A DNA stretch of 64,000 nt from Sandaracinus amylolyticus (lineage in GTDB: Bacteria > Myxococcota_A > Polyangia > Polyangiales > Sandaracinaceae), in contig NZ_CP070225.1 of assembly GCF_021631985.1 (NCBI RefSeq), positions 8,308,001 to 8,372,000 of the forward strand, written 5' to 3'. The first letter of the stretch is position 1. Each line of letters begins with the position of its first letter. The notes under the pieces were generated by a model. That model was not told the origin of the DNA, did not search any database, and was given only the letters and a program-made list of their open reading frames with translations. The position numbers and the translations under genes were made by a program. Below are positions 26,409 through 34,215 of the stretch, one piece after another.

Positions 26409-27083
26409 CTAGCCGCAGATCGCCGAGCACGTCGCCGGCGACTCACCGCGCTCGCTGCACACCGCGTGGCACGCCTCGCGACCGCGCGCGGTGGTGAAGC
26501 CGCAGACGTTCTTGCAGCTCACGACGTCGTCGCCCTGGCGCAGGCACACGCCCGCGCAGCCGACCTCGCCGCAGTCGCTGGTCAGGCCGCACAGGCTCTT
26601 GCACGTCGCGGTCGCGACACCGCGCGCGGCGCAGGTCTCGGCGCAGCCCAGCTCCGCGATCGCGCCCGATGCGCCGCACAGGCTGCGGCAGGTGCCGGCG
26701 TCGTCGCCGTTGTCGACGCACAGCGCGTAGCAGCCGTACGCGTCGCCGAGATCACACGACGCGCGGCATGCCGCGGTCGTCGTGCCGCTCGAGATGCAGC
26801 CCTGCCAGCACGCGTCGACGGTGCCGGTGCAGGTGCCGCTCGAGGGGCGCCCGGAATCGCGCCGCGTGCCCGCGTCGCGGGCGCACGAGCCGCCGTCGCA
26901 GGGCTCCTGGCACACGTCCATCACGCACTGGAGCCCGGGATCGCACCCGTCGCCCGCGGTGCACTCGCAGCCCTCCGAGCCGACCTCGCACTCGCCGTCC
27001 GGCGCGTCGGTCATGCACGCGAGGATCGAGAGCGTGAGCCACGCGATCGAGATGCCGGTCGCTGCTGCCTTGATTCGTCGCAC
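26409..27083 (-). CDS. Lipoprotein made of CxxxC repeats
   Basis: 224-residue predicted lipoprotein. The signal peptide (VRRIKAAATGISIAWLTLS) ends in ILAC. A short acidic Cys-rich segment (CEVGSEGCECTAGDGC) precedes an Asp/Arg-rich linker. The C-terminal two thirds hold about five repeats of 26-31 residues, each with the pattern CxxxC-x8/9-CxxxC, such as CAETCAARGVATATCKSLC and CAGVCLRQGDDVVSCKNVC. I recognise no family. The spacing suggests small helical hairpins joined by two disulfides. I chose the GTG at 27083 because GGAGG lies five bases upstream; a longer frame to 27191 has no such site. It is probably surface-exposed. Confidence 0.75.
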   Translation of the reverse strand: MRRIKAAATGISIAWLTLSILACMTDAPDGECEVGSEGCECTAGDGCDPGLQCVMDVCQEPCDGGSCARDAGTRRDSGRPSSGTCTGTVDACWQGCISSGTTTAACRASCDLGDAYGCYALCVDNGDDAGTCRSLCGASGAIAELGCAETCAARGVATATCKSLCGLTSDCGEVGCAGVCLRQGDDVVSCKNVCGFTTARGREACHAVCSERGESPATCSAICG

Positions 27084-27215
27084 CGCGGCCTCCGAGCGCG
27101 CTGGTTTGTCGCGCCGGATGGCGCGGGGCAATTGCAACTGGAGTGCTCGGCCGCGGCGCGCGCGCACGGGAGCGCGCGGACGGGAGCGCACGACGTGGAC
27201 GAGCCGATGAGGAAT

Positions 27216-28052
27216 TCAACGGTCGGGCACCGGGGTCGGGATTCCCGCGTCGTCACGGCACTCGAACGTGGTGCGGTGCCCGGCGACGACCCGCAGGTGC
27301 ACCTCGCGGTGCTCGAGCGCGACGGTGTACCAGCCCGGCGGGTAGCTGCCCTCGAGCGTGCCGCCGGGCAGGCAGGTGATCCCGTCGAAGAAGCAGCGCT
27401 CGCGGCAGATCAGCTCGAGCCGGCCTTCGCCCGCGGTCGTGCGCCGCTGCAGCGCCAGGATCGCCGGCGTCGCGAGAATCACGATCGTCAGGAACCCCGC
27501 GAGGCCGAGGCAGCCGAGCCCCACGATCCTCTCCCGCATCGCCGGGCCCGGGTGCTCGTGCGCGATCGGCGGCGGGAGCGCGAGATGCTCGACGATGCGC
27601 TGCGCGATCGCGCGCATCCGGGTCCGACCGAGCAGGTGCGAGGTGATCACCACCTCGGTGCCGTCCTCGGTGGTGACCGCGAGCGCCGCCGCGAGGAGCG
27701 CACCGCCGGGCAGCAGCGCGAGCCAAGTGCGCGCCGCGCGCTCGTCGGTGTGCACGTGCCGCCACGTCATCGCGTCGAGCTCGCGCACCCTCGTGCGCCG
27801 GAACAGCGCGCCCTCTCGCACCACCACGCGGCCCCCGCGCGCCGCGATCCGGAGCGAGACGGTGCAGCGCAGCGTCTCGATCAACGGCACCAGCGCGACG
27901 AGCGCCGCGAACAGCGGGACGTCCGAGCCGGAGAGCGGGACCACCACCGCGACCGCGAGCAGCAGGACCGCTGCGACGATCGCTCCGCGCCGCGGCACGA
28001 GGAGCGCGCGGACGAGCTCGACCTCGTCCGCGCTCGGCTCGCGATAGACCAC
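27216..28052 (-). CDS. Membrane protein with PH-like domain, hypothetical
   Basis: 278-residue protein with hydrophobic pairs near residues 22-58 and a helix near 180-205. Between them, segments such as LRCTVSLRIAARGGRVVVREGALFRRTRVRELDA and VTTEDGTEVVITSHLLGR resemble bacterial PH-like membrane domains. The C-terminal part (about 210-278) is likely extracytoplasmic and has three cysteines (ICRERCFFDGITC). I recognise no named family. It starts nine bases after the stop of the upstream lipoprotein gene on the same strand, so the two are probably co-transcribed. Confidence 0.65.
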   Translation of the reverse strand: MVYREPSADEVELVRALLVPRRGAIVAAVLLLAVAVVVPLSGSDVPLFAALVALVPLIETLRCTVSLRIAARGGRVVVREGALFRRTRVRELDAMTWRHVHTDERAARTWLALLPGGALLAAALAVTTEDGTEVVITSHLLGRTRMRAIAQRIVEHLALPPPIAHEHPGPAMRERIVGLGCLGLAGFLTIVILATPAILALQRRTTAGEGRLELICRERCFFDGITCLPGGTLEGSYPPGWYTVALEHREVHLRVVAGHRTTFECRDDAGIPTPVPDR

Positions 28053-28061
28053 GCGCGCAGC

Positions 28062-29648
28062 TTACTCGACGACCACCACGCGGTCCTCGAGCGACGCGCT
28101 CACGCGGTGCACCCGCAGCGTGCGCGCCTCGCGATCGCCGATCACGAACGCGGCGTCGTCGCCGAGTCGGAACGCGTCGTCGCCGCGCGGCAGGTGATCT
28201 TCGGTGAGCTCGCGCGCCTCGACGATCGTCGCGCCCGACGCGTCGATCACCGTGCCCCAGGTGCCGGTGAACGCGAAGCCGCGATCGGCGCGGGCCCAGC
28301 GCTCCCACAGCACCACGAAGCGATTTCCGCCGAGCGCGACGAGCTTGGGGCGCTCCGCGTGCACCGCGCCGGCGTCGCTCGACTGGTAGTCGGTGAGCCA
28401 CTGCAGACGGTTCTCGCGCGCGTCGCCGCTCGACGTGACGTCGAGGCGATCGGGCAGCGCGGGATCGAGGAACGCGTTCTCGTCGGCGCCCCGTGCGTCG
28501 AAGTCGCGACGCACCCGCACGATCGCGAGATCGCGCGCGCCTGCGACCCGCGATGCGCCCTCGATCGCGCTGGTGCCCGTCGTGTGCTCGCTCGCGAAGA
28601 GCGCGAGCCAGCCCATCTCGCCCGCGCCCTCGATCGCCGCGAACGCGCCGAGCCGGGTGTGCGTGTTGTTGTCGCCGAGCGAGCCCTTCACATGGAAGAG
28701 CGGGTACGTGTCGGAGACGCGCTCCGCGGTCGTGCGCGAGAGCGCGATGAAGCGCGGATACGCATCGCCGAGGTGCATCTCGACGAACCCGGTGCCGTCG
28801 TGGGTCAGGCGCTGATCGAACGAGTGGCTGCACCAGATCGTCGACGTCCGCGTGACCGCGCCGGTGTCGGCGCGCAGCACCGTCGTGACTGCCTTCTGGT
28901 GCCGCACGCCGCCGCCGTCGGGCACGGTGTTGTTGCCGTGCACCAGCGCGAGCAGCCCATCGCCGTACGCGAGGCGCGCGCTCGCCGCGACCATCGGGTT
29001 GATCAGCGGCTCGGCGTCGGCGCGCACCGCGGCGCGCGCGGTGTCGAGGTCCACGTCGAAGCCGATCGCGCCCGCGGCATCGAGCTCCACCACGCGCACC
29101 ACGCCCTCGCGATAGGTGCCGGGCGCGGGGTACTCCTGGGTGATCCGCTCCGCCTCGTCGGCGCCGCTCGCGACGAAGTACGCGCCCGACTCGTCGCGCG
29201 CGAGGCCCATCACACGATCGAGGATCGGCGCTTCGATCGCGCGGGTGATCACGAGGTCGTCGCCGTCGGGCGCGAGCCGCACGATCATCGCGCGCGGCGT
29301 CGCGTCGCTCGCGTGGTCCTGCACCAGCAGATCGACCGACGTGCCGTCGGGCACCGGCACGATCTCCGGGCTCTTGCCGTACATCGCGGCGTGATCGTCG
29401 GGGCCGACGAGGTCCTCGCGGTTCGCGTCGAAGGGCACGAGGAGCTCGGCGATCGTGCCCACCGGCACCGGCGAGGGTCCGGTCGACGCATCCTCGTCGC
29501 CGGCGCCGCCGCCGTCGTTGCGCGCGATCGCACCGTCGCCCGATGGCCCGAGCCCGCCGCCATCGGAGTCGCGCGGGTCGCCTTCGATCGTTCCGTTCGA
29601 GCACGCGGCGAGCGCGAGGCAGATCGCGAGCACACGAGACACACGCAT
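28062..29648 (-). CDS. Large lipoprotein, hypothetical
   Basis: 528-residue predicted lipoprotein. The signal peptide ends in LAAC (Cys16). A linker rich in Asp, Gly and Ser (about 20-65) leads to a long beta-rich region (about 65-528). Repeated strand patterns (PRAMIVRLAPDGDDLVI, GVVRVVELDAAGAIGF, NRFVVLWERW) suggest a propeller of six to eight blades. No catalytic motif is seen. It is first in a likely operon with the PH-like membrane protein. It is divergent from the short lipoprotein at 29835, with a palindrome in the shared 186-base gap. Function unknown. Confidence 0.7.
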   Translation of the reverse strand: MRVSRVLAICLALAACSNGTIEGDPRDSDGGGLGPSGDGAIARNDGGGAGDEDASTGPSPVPVGTIAELLVPFDANREDLVGPDDHAAMYGKSPEIVPVPDGTSVDLLVQDHASDATPRAMIVRLAPDGDDLVITRAIEAPILDRVMGLARDESGAYFVASGADEAERITQEYPAPGTYREGVVRVVELDAAGAIGFDVDLDTARAAVRADAEPLINPMVAASARLAYGDGLLALVHGNNTVPDGGGVRHQKAVTTVLRADTGAVTRTSTIWCSHSFDQRLTHDGTGFVEMHLGDAYPRFIALSRTTAERVSDTYPLFHVKGSLGDNNTHTRLGAFAAIEGAGEMGWLALFASEHTTGTSAIEGASRVAGARDLAIVRVRRDFDARGADENAFLDPALPDRLDVTSSGDARENRLQWLTDYQSSDAGAVHAERPKLVALGGNRFVVLWERWARADRGFAFTGTWGTVIDASGATIVEARELTEDHLPRGDDAFRLGDDAAFVIGDREARTLRVHRVSASLEDRVVVVE

Positions 29649-29672
29649 CGAGCCACTCTCCTGGCGAGACGG

Positions 29673-30809
29673 TCATGCGTGCAATCGCAAGCATCGTGCC
29701 CCTGCGTGGAGCGCGCGTTTCGCAACGATCGCAGCGAGCGCGAGTGGGGGCGCGGATCCCGAGGCTGGGGGCGTGATCCCCCTCGCGCGCCCAGCGCTAC
29801 GGAATTCGTAGCGCCGTGCGGCTATCATCACGCGATGCGGCGATCGCTCGTGTGGCTCGTCCTGCTCGCCGCGTGCGGCGGCTCCACCACGACCGCTCCA
29901 TCGTCGACCGAGAACGCGACGAGCAGCGAGCAGAGGACCTCGTCGACCGAGGCCACGTCGACCGAGGCCCCGTCGACCGAGGCCACGTCGACCGAGTGCC
30001 CCGCGACCTTCGATGCGCCCGGCCCGTCGTGCGAAGGCGAGGGCGCGCGCTTCCTCCAGTGCGCCTATCCCGAGGGCCAGTGTTACTGCGGCCGTCCGCC
30101 GCTCTGCCAGGGCGTCCGGCCGCTGCCCGAGCCGCCGGAGTGGGTCTGCGTGCCCAACCGCCCGCCGTGCCCCGAGGCCGGCACGCCGTGCGAAGGCAAT
30201 GCGCAGTGCGCGCCGTGGTGCTGTGGCGTCGGCGTCGTGTGCGTCGACGGCACGTGGCAGTCGCACGACTTCCCGTGCCCGCCCTGATCTGCACCGCAGC
30301 GACTCGAGCACCGGGCGCGACATCTCGTCGAAGCGGCGCGCGACCTCCTCGACCTCGATCGGTCGCTCCGACTCCAGCCAGAAGCGCACGGTCTCGCTGA
30401 ACGCGCCCGCGAGATACCGCACCGCGAGCTCCTCGCTCGCGCCGCGGGCCCGCAGATCGTCGCGCACCAGATCCTCGATCACCTCGAGCAGCCGCTCGCG
30501 CACCACGAGCCCGGCGCGTCCCGCGCCGAGCGATCGCGGGATCCACCAGTGCTCGCGCACGTGGGCGAGCAGCGGCCGCACGAAGCGCAGCGTGCCCGCG
30601 CCCTCGACCGCGACGTGCGCGCGCAGCTGCTCGCGCAGCTCGTCGAACCCGCTCACGAGCAGGTCCTCCTTGTCGGCGAAGTGCGCGTAGAACGTCGAGC
30701 GACCGACGTTCGCGCGCGCGCAGATCGCCTGCACGCTGACCGCGTCGAACCCGCGCTCGCGCATCGCCGCGAAGAGCGCCTCGCGGAGCGCGCGGTGCGT
30801 GCGCTCCAC
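29673..30809 (-). CDS. TetR family regulator with long open extension over an antisense gene
   Basis: TetR-type repressor. The N-terminal helix-turn-helix (about residues 24-51, VQAICARANVGRSTFYAHFADKEDLL) is typical, and the helical ligand domain runs to about residue 174, near position 30290. The GTG at 30809 lies seven bases after the methyltransferase stop, so the two genes form an operon. A normal TetR gene would stop near 30290. Instead the frame stays open for about 200 more residues to 29673, entirely antisense to the lipoprotein gene at 29835-30287. This tail is Arg/Ala/Gly-rich and contains a GRRGL repeat, as expected for a shadow of the opposite gene. The true C-terminus is uncertain: a real extension, a lost stop, or a sequencing error. 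Confidence 0.6.
   Translation of the reverse strand: MERTHRALREALFAAMRERGFDAVSVQAICARANVGRSTFYAHFADKEDLLVSGFDELREQLRAHVAVEGAGTLRFVRPLLAHVREHWWIPRSLGAGRAGLVVRERLLEVIEDLVRDDLRARGASEELAVRYLAGAFSETVRFWLESERPIEVEEVARRFDEMSRPVLESLRCRSGRAREVVRLPRAVDAHDADATAPRRALRIAFARRAGLGARRAVGHADPLRRLGQRPDALAERRTAAVTLALGIGALEEARALAFARRAGRIEGRGALGRRGLGRRGLGRRGLGRRGPLLAARRVLGRRWSGRGGAAARGEQDEPHERSPHRVMIAARRYEFRSAGRARGITPPASGSAPPLALAAIVAKRALHAGARCLRLHA
29794..29814. repeat. Palindrome GCGCTACG / CGTAGCGC
   Basis: GCGCTACG at 29794-29801 pairs with CGTAGCGC at 29807-29814 across GAATT. It lies in the gap between divergent lipoprotein genes. The core matches the stem of the tex terminator at 26291-26315, so this may be a dispersed element, or an operator or leader hairpin for the gene at 29835. 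Confidence 0.6.
29835..30287 (+). CDS. Short Cys-rich lipoprotein with Ser-Thr-Glu repeats
   Basis: 150-residue predicted lipoprotein. The signal peptide ends in LAAC (Cys14). A low-complexity Ser/Thr/Glu linker (about 17-53) is encoded by tandem 15-base repeats. The C-terminal Cys-rich part (about 54-150) has at least 12 cysteines, including YCGRPPLC, PCEGNAQC and WCCGVGVVC, so it is probably a disulfide-rich module. I recognise no named family. The signal, linker and Cys pattern favour this reading over the opposite strand, where the TetR frame runs through. Confidence 0.68.
   Translation: MRRSLVWLVLLAACGGSTTTAPSSTENATSSEQRTSSTEATSTEAPSTEATSTECPATFDAPGPSCEGEGARFLQCAYPEGQCYCGRPPLCQGVRPLPEPPEWVCVPNRPPCPEAGTPCEGNAQCAPWCCGVGVVCVDGTWQSHDFPCPP
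29942..29996 (+). repeat. 15-bp tandem repeat inside the lipoprotein linker
   Basis: Three full and one partial copies of GTCGACCGAGGCCAC, starting at 29942, encode the Ser-Thr-Glu-Ala linker. The unit length is a multiple of three, so copy number can change without frameshift. Confidence 0.85.
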
Positions 30810-30816
30810 GCGTCGA

Positions 30817-31440
30817 TCAGTCGCGGCGGGCGCGGAAGTACCCGGTGCGCCCGAGGAGCGCGTCGCGGCTCGTGACGTGCTCGGCCGAGGCGAAGCCCGC
30901 GTCGCGGAGGAGCTCGACGATCGCCGCGGGGGCGTTGCCACGCGCGTGATGATTCCACGCGAGACGGTGCGAGAGCCACGAGCGCTCGCGCGGCACGAAG
31001 TCGAGCAGGTGGAAGGTCCCGCCCGGCACGAGCACGCGCCGCACCTCGCGCAGCATCGCCGGCTTCGTCGCGTCGGGCAGGTGATGGAACATGAGCGACG
31101 AGACCACGCGATCGAACGAGCCCTCGCCCCAGGGGAGCGCGTCGGCGAACCCCTCCACGAAGCGTGCGTCGACCCCGGCTCGCGAGGCCTTGCGACGCGC
31201 GCGTGCGAGCGCGTCGCGATCGGGATCGAGCCCCACGATCTCGATGCCGGGATGGGCACGCGAGGCCTGGACGACGAGCGTCCCGGTGCCGCATCCGACG
31301 TCGAGCACGCGATGCCCGCGCGTGAGCGCGGCCTGCTCGAGGAGCGCGGCGCGATCGGAGTCGGCGCCGAGCAGCTTGGTGAGCGGATCGTAGAGCGCGA
31401 GCAGCGAGGGATGGCCCGCCGCGGGAACGAAGTGTCGCAT
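30817..31440 (-). CDS. SAM-dependent methyltransferase, class I
   Basis: 207-residue cytosolic methyltransferase. The SAM-binding motif is VLDVGCGTGTLV (about 48-59), followed by VGLDPDRDAL (acidic residue of motif II) and FDRVVSSLMFHHL. This resembles the Methyltransf_11/25 group, whose members methylate small molecules, quinones or lipids. The substrate cannot be told. It is first in an operon with the TetR gene, which starts seven bases downstream, and diverges from the FMN-reductase gene. A 16-bp palindrome lies between them. Confidence 0.9.
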   Translation of the reverse strand: MRHFVPAAGHPSLLALYDPLTKLLGADSDRAALLEQAALTRGHRVLDVGCGTGTLVVQASRAHPGIEIVGLDPDRDALARARRKASRAGVDARFVEGFADALPWGEGSFDRVVSSLMFHHLPDATKPAMLREVRRVLVPGGTFHLLDFVPRERSWLSHRLAWNHHARGNAPAAIVELLRDAGFASAEHVTSRDALLGRTGYFRARRD

Positions 31441-31494
31441 GCGCTCACTGTGTGGCCGTGATCGCGCGAGGCGTAGCGACAGCGACCCCACCGG

Positions 31495-31510
31495 CGTCCC
31501 GTTCGGGACG
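31495..31510. promoter_or_regulatory. Operator-like palindrome between methyltransferase and FMN reductase
   Basis: CGTCCCG-TT-CGGGACG is a perfect 7-bp inverted repeat. It lies in the 136-base gap between the divergent methyltransferase (start 31440) and reductase (start 31577). Its size and symmetry suit a TetR dimer, and a TetR gene sits in the methyltransferase operon. Confidence 0.5.
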
Positions 31511-31576
31511 AACCCGCGCATCTGTCCAGGATCGTCTCGACGCGCGGCCCTCGGGTGCGCGACCCTCGCGCGCGAC

Positions 31577-32158
31577 ATGCACCGCCCGCGCATCCTCGCG
31601 ATCCAGGCCGGCCTCGGCGGGGAGGACGGCAACAGCGCCGCGCTGCTCGCGCACGCGCTGCCGCACCTCGCGCCGCACGCCGACGTCGAGGTCGTCACGC
31701 TCGCCGCGCAGCCCGGGTTCGCGCCCCATCGCGACGCGCTCGCGCTCGCCGACGGGTTCGTGATCGTGACCGGCACGTACTGGGACGGTCCTTCGTCGCA
31801 CCTGCAGCGCTTCCTCGAGGAGGCGACCCCGAGCGAAGGCACCGCGCTGTGGCTCGGCAAGCCGGCGGCGGTGCTGGTCGGCGCGCACGCGGTCGGCGGC
31901 AAGGCGGTGCTCGCGCGCCTGCAGAGCGTGCTCGCGACGCTGGGCGCATCGATCCCACCGATGAGCGGTCTGGTGGTCACGCTCGCGGCGCAGATCGCGA
32001 TCGATCACGCGTCGCACGATCACGCCGACGATCTGTGGAGCACCGCGGATCTCGAGATCGTCTGTCACAACCTCGTGGTCGCGACCCGCGTCGATCGCAG
32101 CGCCTATCGCGCGTGGGCGGTCGACCGCCGCGACCCAGCGCGGCGCTGGCTGCGCTGA
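31577..32158 (+). CDS. NAD(P)H-dependent FMN reductase-like flavoprotein
   Basis: 193-residue flavodoxin-fold protein. The phosphate-binding start (ILAIQAGLGGEDGNSAALL), the FMN-loop segment VTGTYWDGPSSHLQRFLEEA and KPAAVLVGAHAVGGKAVL match the NADPH-dependent FMN reductase family. Members reduce flavin or quinones; the physiological acceptor is unknown. The ATG at 31577 was chosen because the beta-1 strand begins four residues later. It is divergent from the methyltransferase-TetR operon and may be controlled by that TetR. A GC-rich repeat block follows its stop. Confidence 0.82.
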   Translation: MHRPRILAIQAGLGGEDGNSAALLAHALPHLAPHADVEVVTLAAQPGFAPHRDALALADGFVIVTGTYWDGPSSHLQRFLEEATPSEGTALWLGKPAAVLVGAHAVGGKAVLARLQSVLATLGASIPPMSGLVVTLAAQIAIDHASHDHADDLWSTADLEIVCHNLVVATRVDRSAYRAWAVDRRDPARRWLR

Positions 32159-32165
32159 CTTCCCC

Positions 32166-32230
32166 GGGGGCTCCGCCCCCTGTCGACCCCGGCCGCGGAG
32201 CGCTGCGCGCGGGGCCCCAGCCCCGCTTGC
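32166..32230. repeat. GC-rich intergenic repeat block, copy 1
   Basis: The block starts with the hairpin GGGGGC-TCC-GCCCCC (32166-32180). It ends with a 30-base segment at 32201-32230 (CGCTGCGCGCGGGGCC followed by CCAGCCCCGCTTGC). The identical 30 bases occur at 55879-55908, also just after a gene stop and after a hairpin. Confidence 0.8.
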
Positions 32231-32320
32231 GGGTGCACGCCACCGGCTCTCAGCCCGCCGCGCCCGTCCTCACTCTCGTTCGCGCGACGTGCACGTGCTC
32301 GGTCGTTCACTCCGCGTCTC

Positions 32321-32911
32321 TCACTCCGCCTCGCCGCACACCGCCTGCATCGACATCCACGCCGCCGCTGCATCGCGCGCCGGGCCCTCACACGCATCCG
32401 CGGGCGGTGCCGGCTCGAGCCGCTCGCGCAGAGCGCCCAGCGCCCCCGCGACCTGCGCCAGCGCCTCCTGACGTCCCTCCGCGGTGTGCGGGTGCATCAG
32501 CGCCTCCGCGCCGTCCTCCACGCGGCCCAGCAGCGCCGCATCGCGCTGCTCCTCCGGCACCTCGTCGAGCAGCGCCCACACGTGCTCCGCGATCTCCTGC
32601 ATCTGCACCACGCCGGTCGAGACCTCCTCGCCGCGCCGTGCTGCATCGAGCCGCGCTCCGATCGCCTCCTCGAGCCACTCGAGCTCGTCGCGCAGCGCCC
32701 ACTCCGGCAGCGGCGTCGACGCCCGACACGACTCCACCGCCGCCCGCGCCTCGGCCTCGCGCGCCCGCAGCGTCTCGCAGCTCTCCGCGGCCGCCGTCTC
32801 TTCGCCTCCCGCGCTGGTGTCGGGCGACGACGACGACGACGCAGAAGGCCCGCAACCGACCATCACGAGCGCCACGAGCGCACACCGAACCAGACGCGAC
32901 ATCGCGCGCAT
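32321..32911 (-). CDS. Helical lipoprotein, hypothetical
   Basis: About 196-residue predicted lipoprotein. The signal peptide ends in MVGC and is followed by a Ser/Asp/Glu-rich linker with a run of serines. The mature part is mainly helical, rich in Ala, Glu and Arg, with four cysteines (SCETLR, ESCRAS, DACEGP, AVCGEAE). Two disulfides are likely, one closing the start and one the end. I recognise no family. I used the ATG at 32911; others at 32902 and 32938 are possible. It is divergent from the DUF4388 gene. Confidence 0.65.
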   Translation of the reverse strand: MRAMSRLVRCALVALVMVGCGPSASSSSSPDTSAGGEETAAAESCETLRAREAEARAAVESCRASTPLPEWALRDELEWLEEAIGARLDAARRGEEVSTGVVQMQEIAEHVWALLDEVPEEQRDAALLGRVEDGAEALMHPHTAEGRQEALAQVAGALGALRERLEPAPPADACEGPARDAAAAWMSMQAVCGEAE

Positions 32912-32982
32912 TGGACGCTCGATCCGACGCCGAGACAAGCGCTTGACACCAGACCCCCGCTCGATCCCAATGCGGAGTCTGG

Positions 32983-34215
32983 ATGGCGACCGAACCCGCG
33001 ATGTCCGGGGAGATCCCCCCGGATGGCGTCCTCGACATCCTTCGCGAGATCGAGGCTCGCCGCATCACCGGCCGCCTCCGTTTCACCGCGACGATCGAGG
33101 ACGGAACGAAGCTGACCGGTGAGGTCGAGCTCATCGCGGGACAGATCGCCCTCGACCAGGATCCGCTGCCCGACGGCAGTGACCCCGTCGAGCGTCTGCT
33201 CGCGATGCGCGGCGGCATCTTCGTGGTGCACCAGCGCCTGCCCGTGCTGCCGGTCTCGCAGGGCGACGATCGCCATCGCGTCGGCTCGCTCTCGGTGCAC
33301 GTGCCCGCGGACCTGATGAACTACTGCGAGCAGGCGGGCCTCACCGGCACGCTCAAGCTCGACCACGAGGGCGAGCGCGTCGAGCTCGTCTACGAAGCGG
33401 GCGAGCTGCTCGCGATCCGCGTCGACGGGCGCGAGGACGGAGACCTCACACACGTCTTCGGTTGGGACTCGGGGCGCTTCGAGATCGCGGTGAACGCGAA
33501 GGTCCGCACGCTGATCCCCGAGCTGCCCGCCGAAGAAGCGCGCAAGGCGCTCGAGAGCGACGACTTCGACGCGCGCGAGCCGACCACCCAGTACGTCCGC
33601 CCCCGCAACCCCGAGGACACCGGCAAGCACCTCATGAAGGTGCTCGAGGTCGCGCTCACGACGATCGTCGATCAGAGCGAGCGCGCCCGCCCCGCGCGAG
33701 TGAGCCCGGCGCGCGGCGCGAGCAAGAGCGTGCGCCCCCGTCCCGCGACGATGCCCGCGCTCAACGCGCCGCGCCGCCGCGAGCCCACGGTGCGCGTCGT
33801 CTACCTCAAGCCCGACGACCCGACGACCGCGGTGCCCGCGGGCACCGACCTCGGCACCCGCCACGTCGCGCCGGGACACGCCCGCGACGAAGGGCTGATC
33901 GAGGCCCAACCCGCGCGCCGCAAGAGCGCCGAGCACCCGACGGTCGAGCCCGAGCCCGCGAAGCCGCCCCCGCTGCGCCCCCGCAAGGACGCGACGCCGA
34001 CCCCGACCCCGCAGAGCGAGCCTCCGCGCACCGCGAAGCCCGACCGCACCCCGCTGCGCGTCGAGCAGCCTCCGCGCAGCAGCCCGTCGCATCGCATCGC
34101 GCTGGAGCGCGAGGCCGAGCGCGCCAAGCACCAGGGCCTGACCCCGCTGCTCTGGGTGATCACGGTGGTCGCGATCGGGCTGTTGGTCGTCGGCCTGCTC
34201 ACTCAGCTGCAGTGA
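32983..34215 (+). CDS. DUF4388-like protein with C-terminal membrane anchor
   Basis: 410-residue protein. Residues about 12-85 and 105-170 look like two DUF4388-type modules (ILREIEARRITGRLRF and EVELIAGQIALDQ; then GLTGTLKLDHEGERVELVYEAGELLAIRVDG and DSGRFEI). DUF4388 is common in myxobacterial regulatory proteins, often with response-regulator domains, but none is present here. A long Pro/Arg/Lys-rich disordered region (about 215-375) leads to a single transmembrane helix at the C-terminus (about 383-405) with a few residues after it, so the soluble part is probably cytoplasmic. GGAG precedes the ATG. The last 17 bases overlap the convergent gene. Confidence 0.72.
   Translation: MATEPAMSGEIPPDGVLDILREIEARRITGRLRFTATIEDGTKLTGEVELIAGQIALDQDPLPDGSDPVERLLAMRGGIFVVHQRLPVLPVSQGDDRHRVGSLSVHVPADLMNYCEQAGLTGTLKLDHEGERVELVYEAGELLAIRVDGREDGDLTHVFGWDSGRFEIAVNAKVRTLIPELPAEEARKALESDDFDAREPTTQYVRPRNPEDTGKHLMKVLEVALTTIVDQSERARPARVSPARGASKSVRPRPATMPALNAPRRREPTVRVVYLKPDDPTTAVPAGTDLGTRHVAPGHARDEGLIEAQPARRKSAEHPTVEPEPAKPPPLRPRKDATPTPTPQSEPPRTAKPDRTPLRVEQPPRSSPSHRIALEREAERAKHQGLTPLLWVITVVAIGLLVVGLLTQLQ

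Noticed and set aside
26466-29834. Very long + strand frame leading into the gene at 29835
   Set aside because: Most of it is antisense to three minus-strand genes with signal peptides and lipoboxes. Only the part from the ATG at 29835 has a signal peptide and lipobox.
29942-29996. Short tandem repeats as a CRISPR array
   Set aside because: The unit is 15 bases without spacers and encodes the Ser-Thr-Glu linker of a lipoprotein.
32943-32971. TTGACA at 32943 as promoter for the DUF4388 gene
   Set aside because: The best -10 would put the transcript start about five bases before the ATG, leaving no room for the ribosome binding site. It is probably coincidental.
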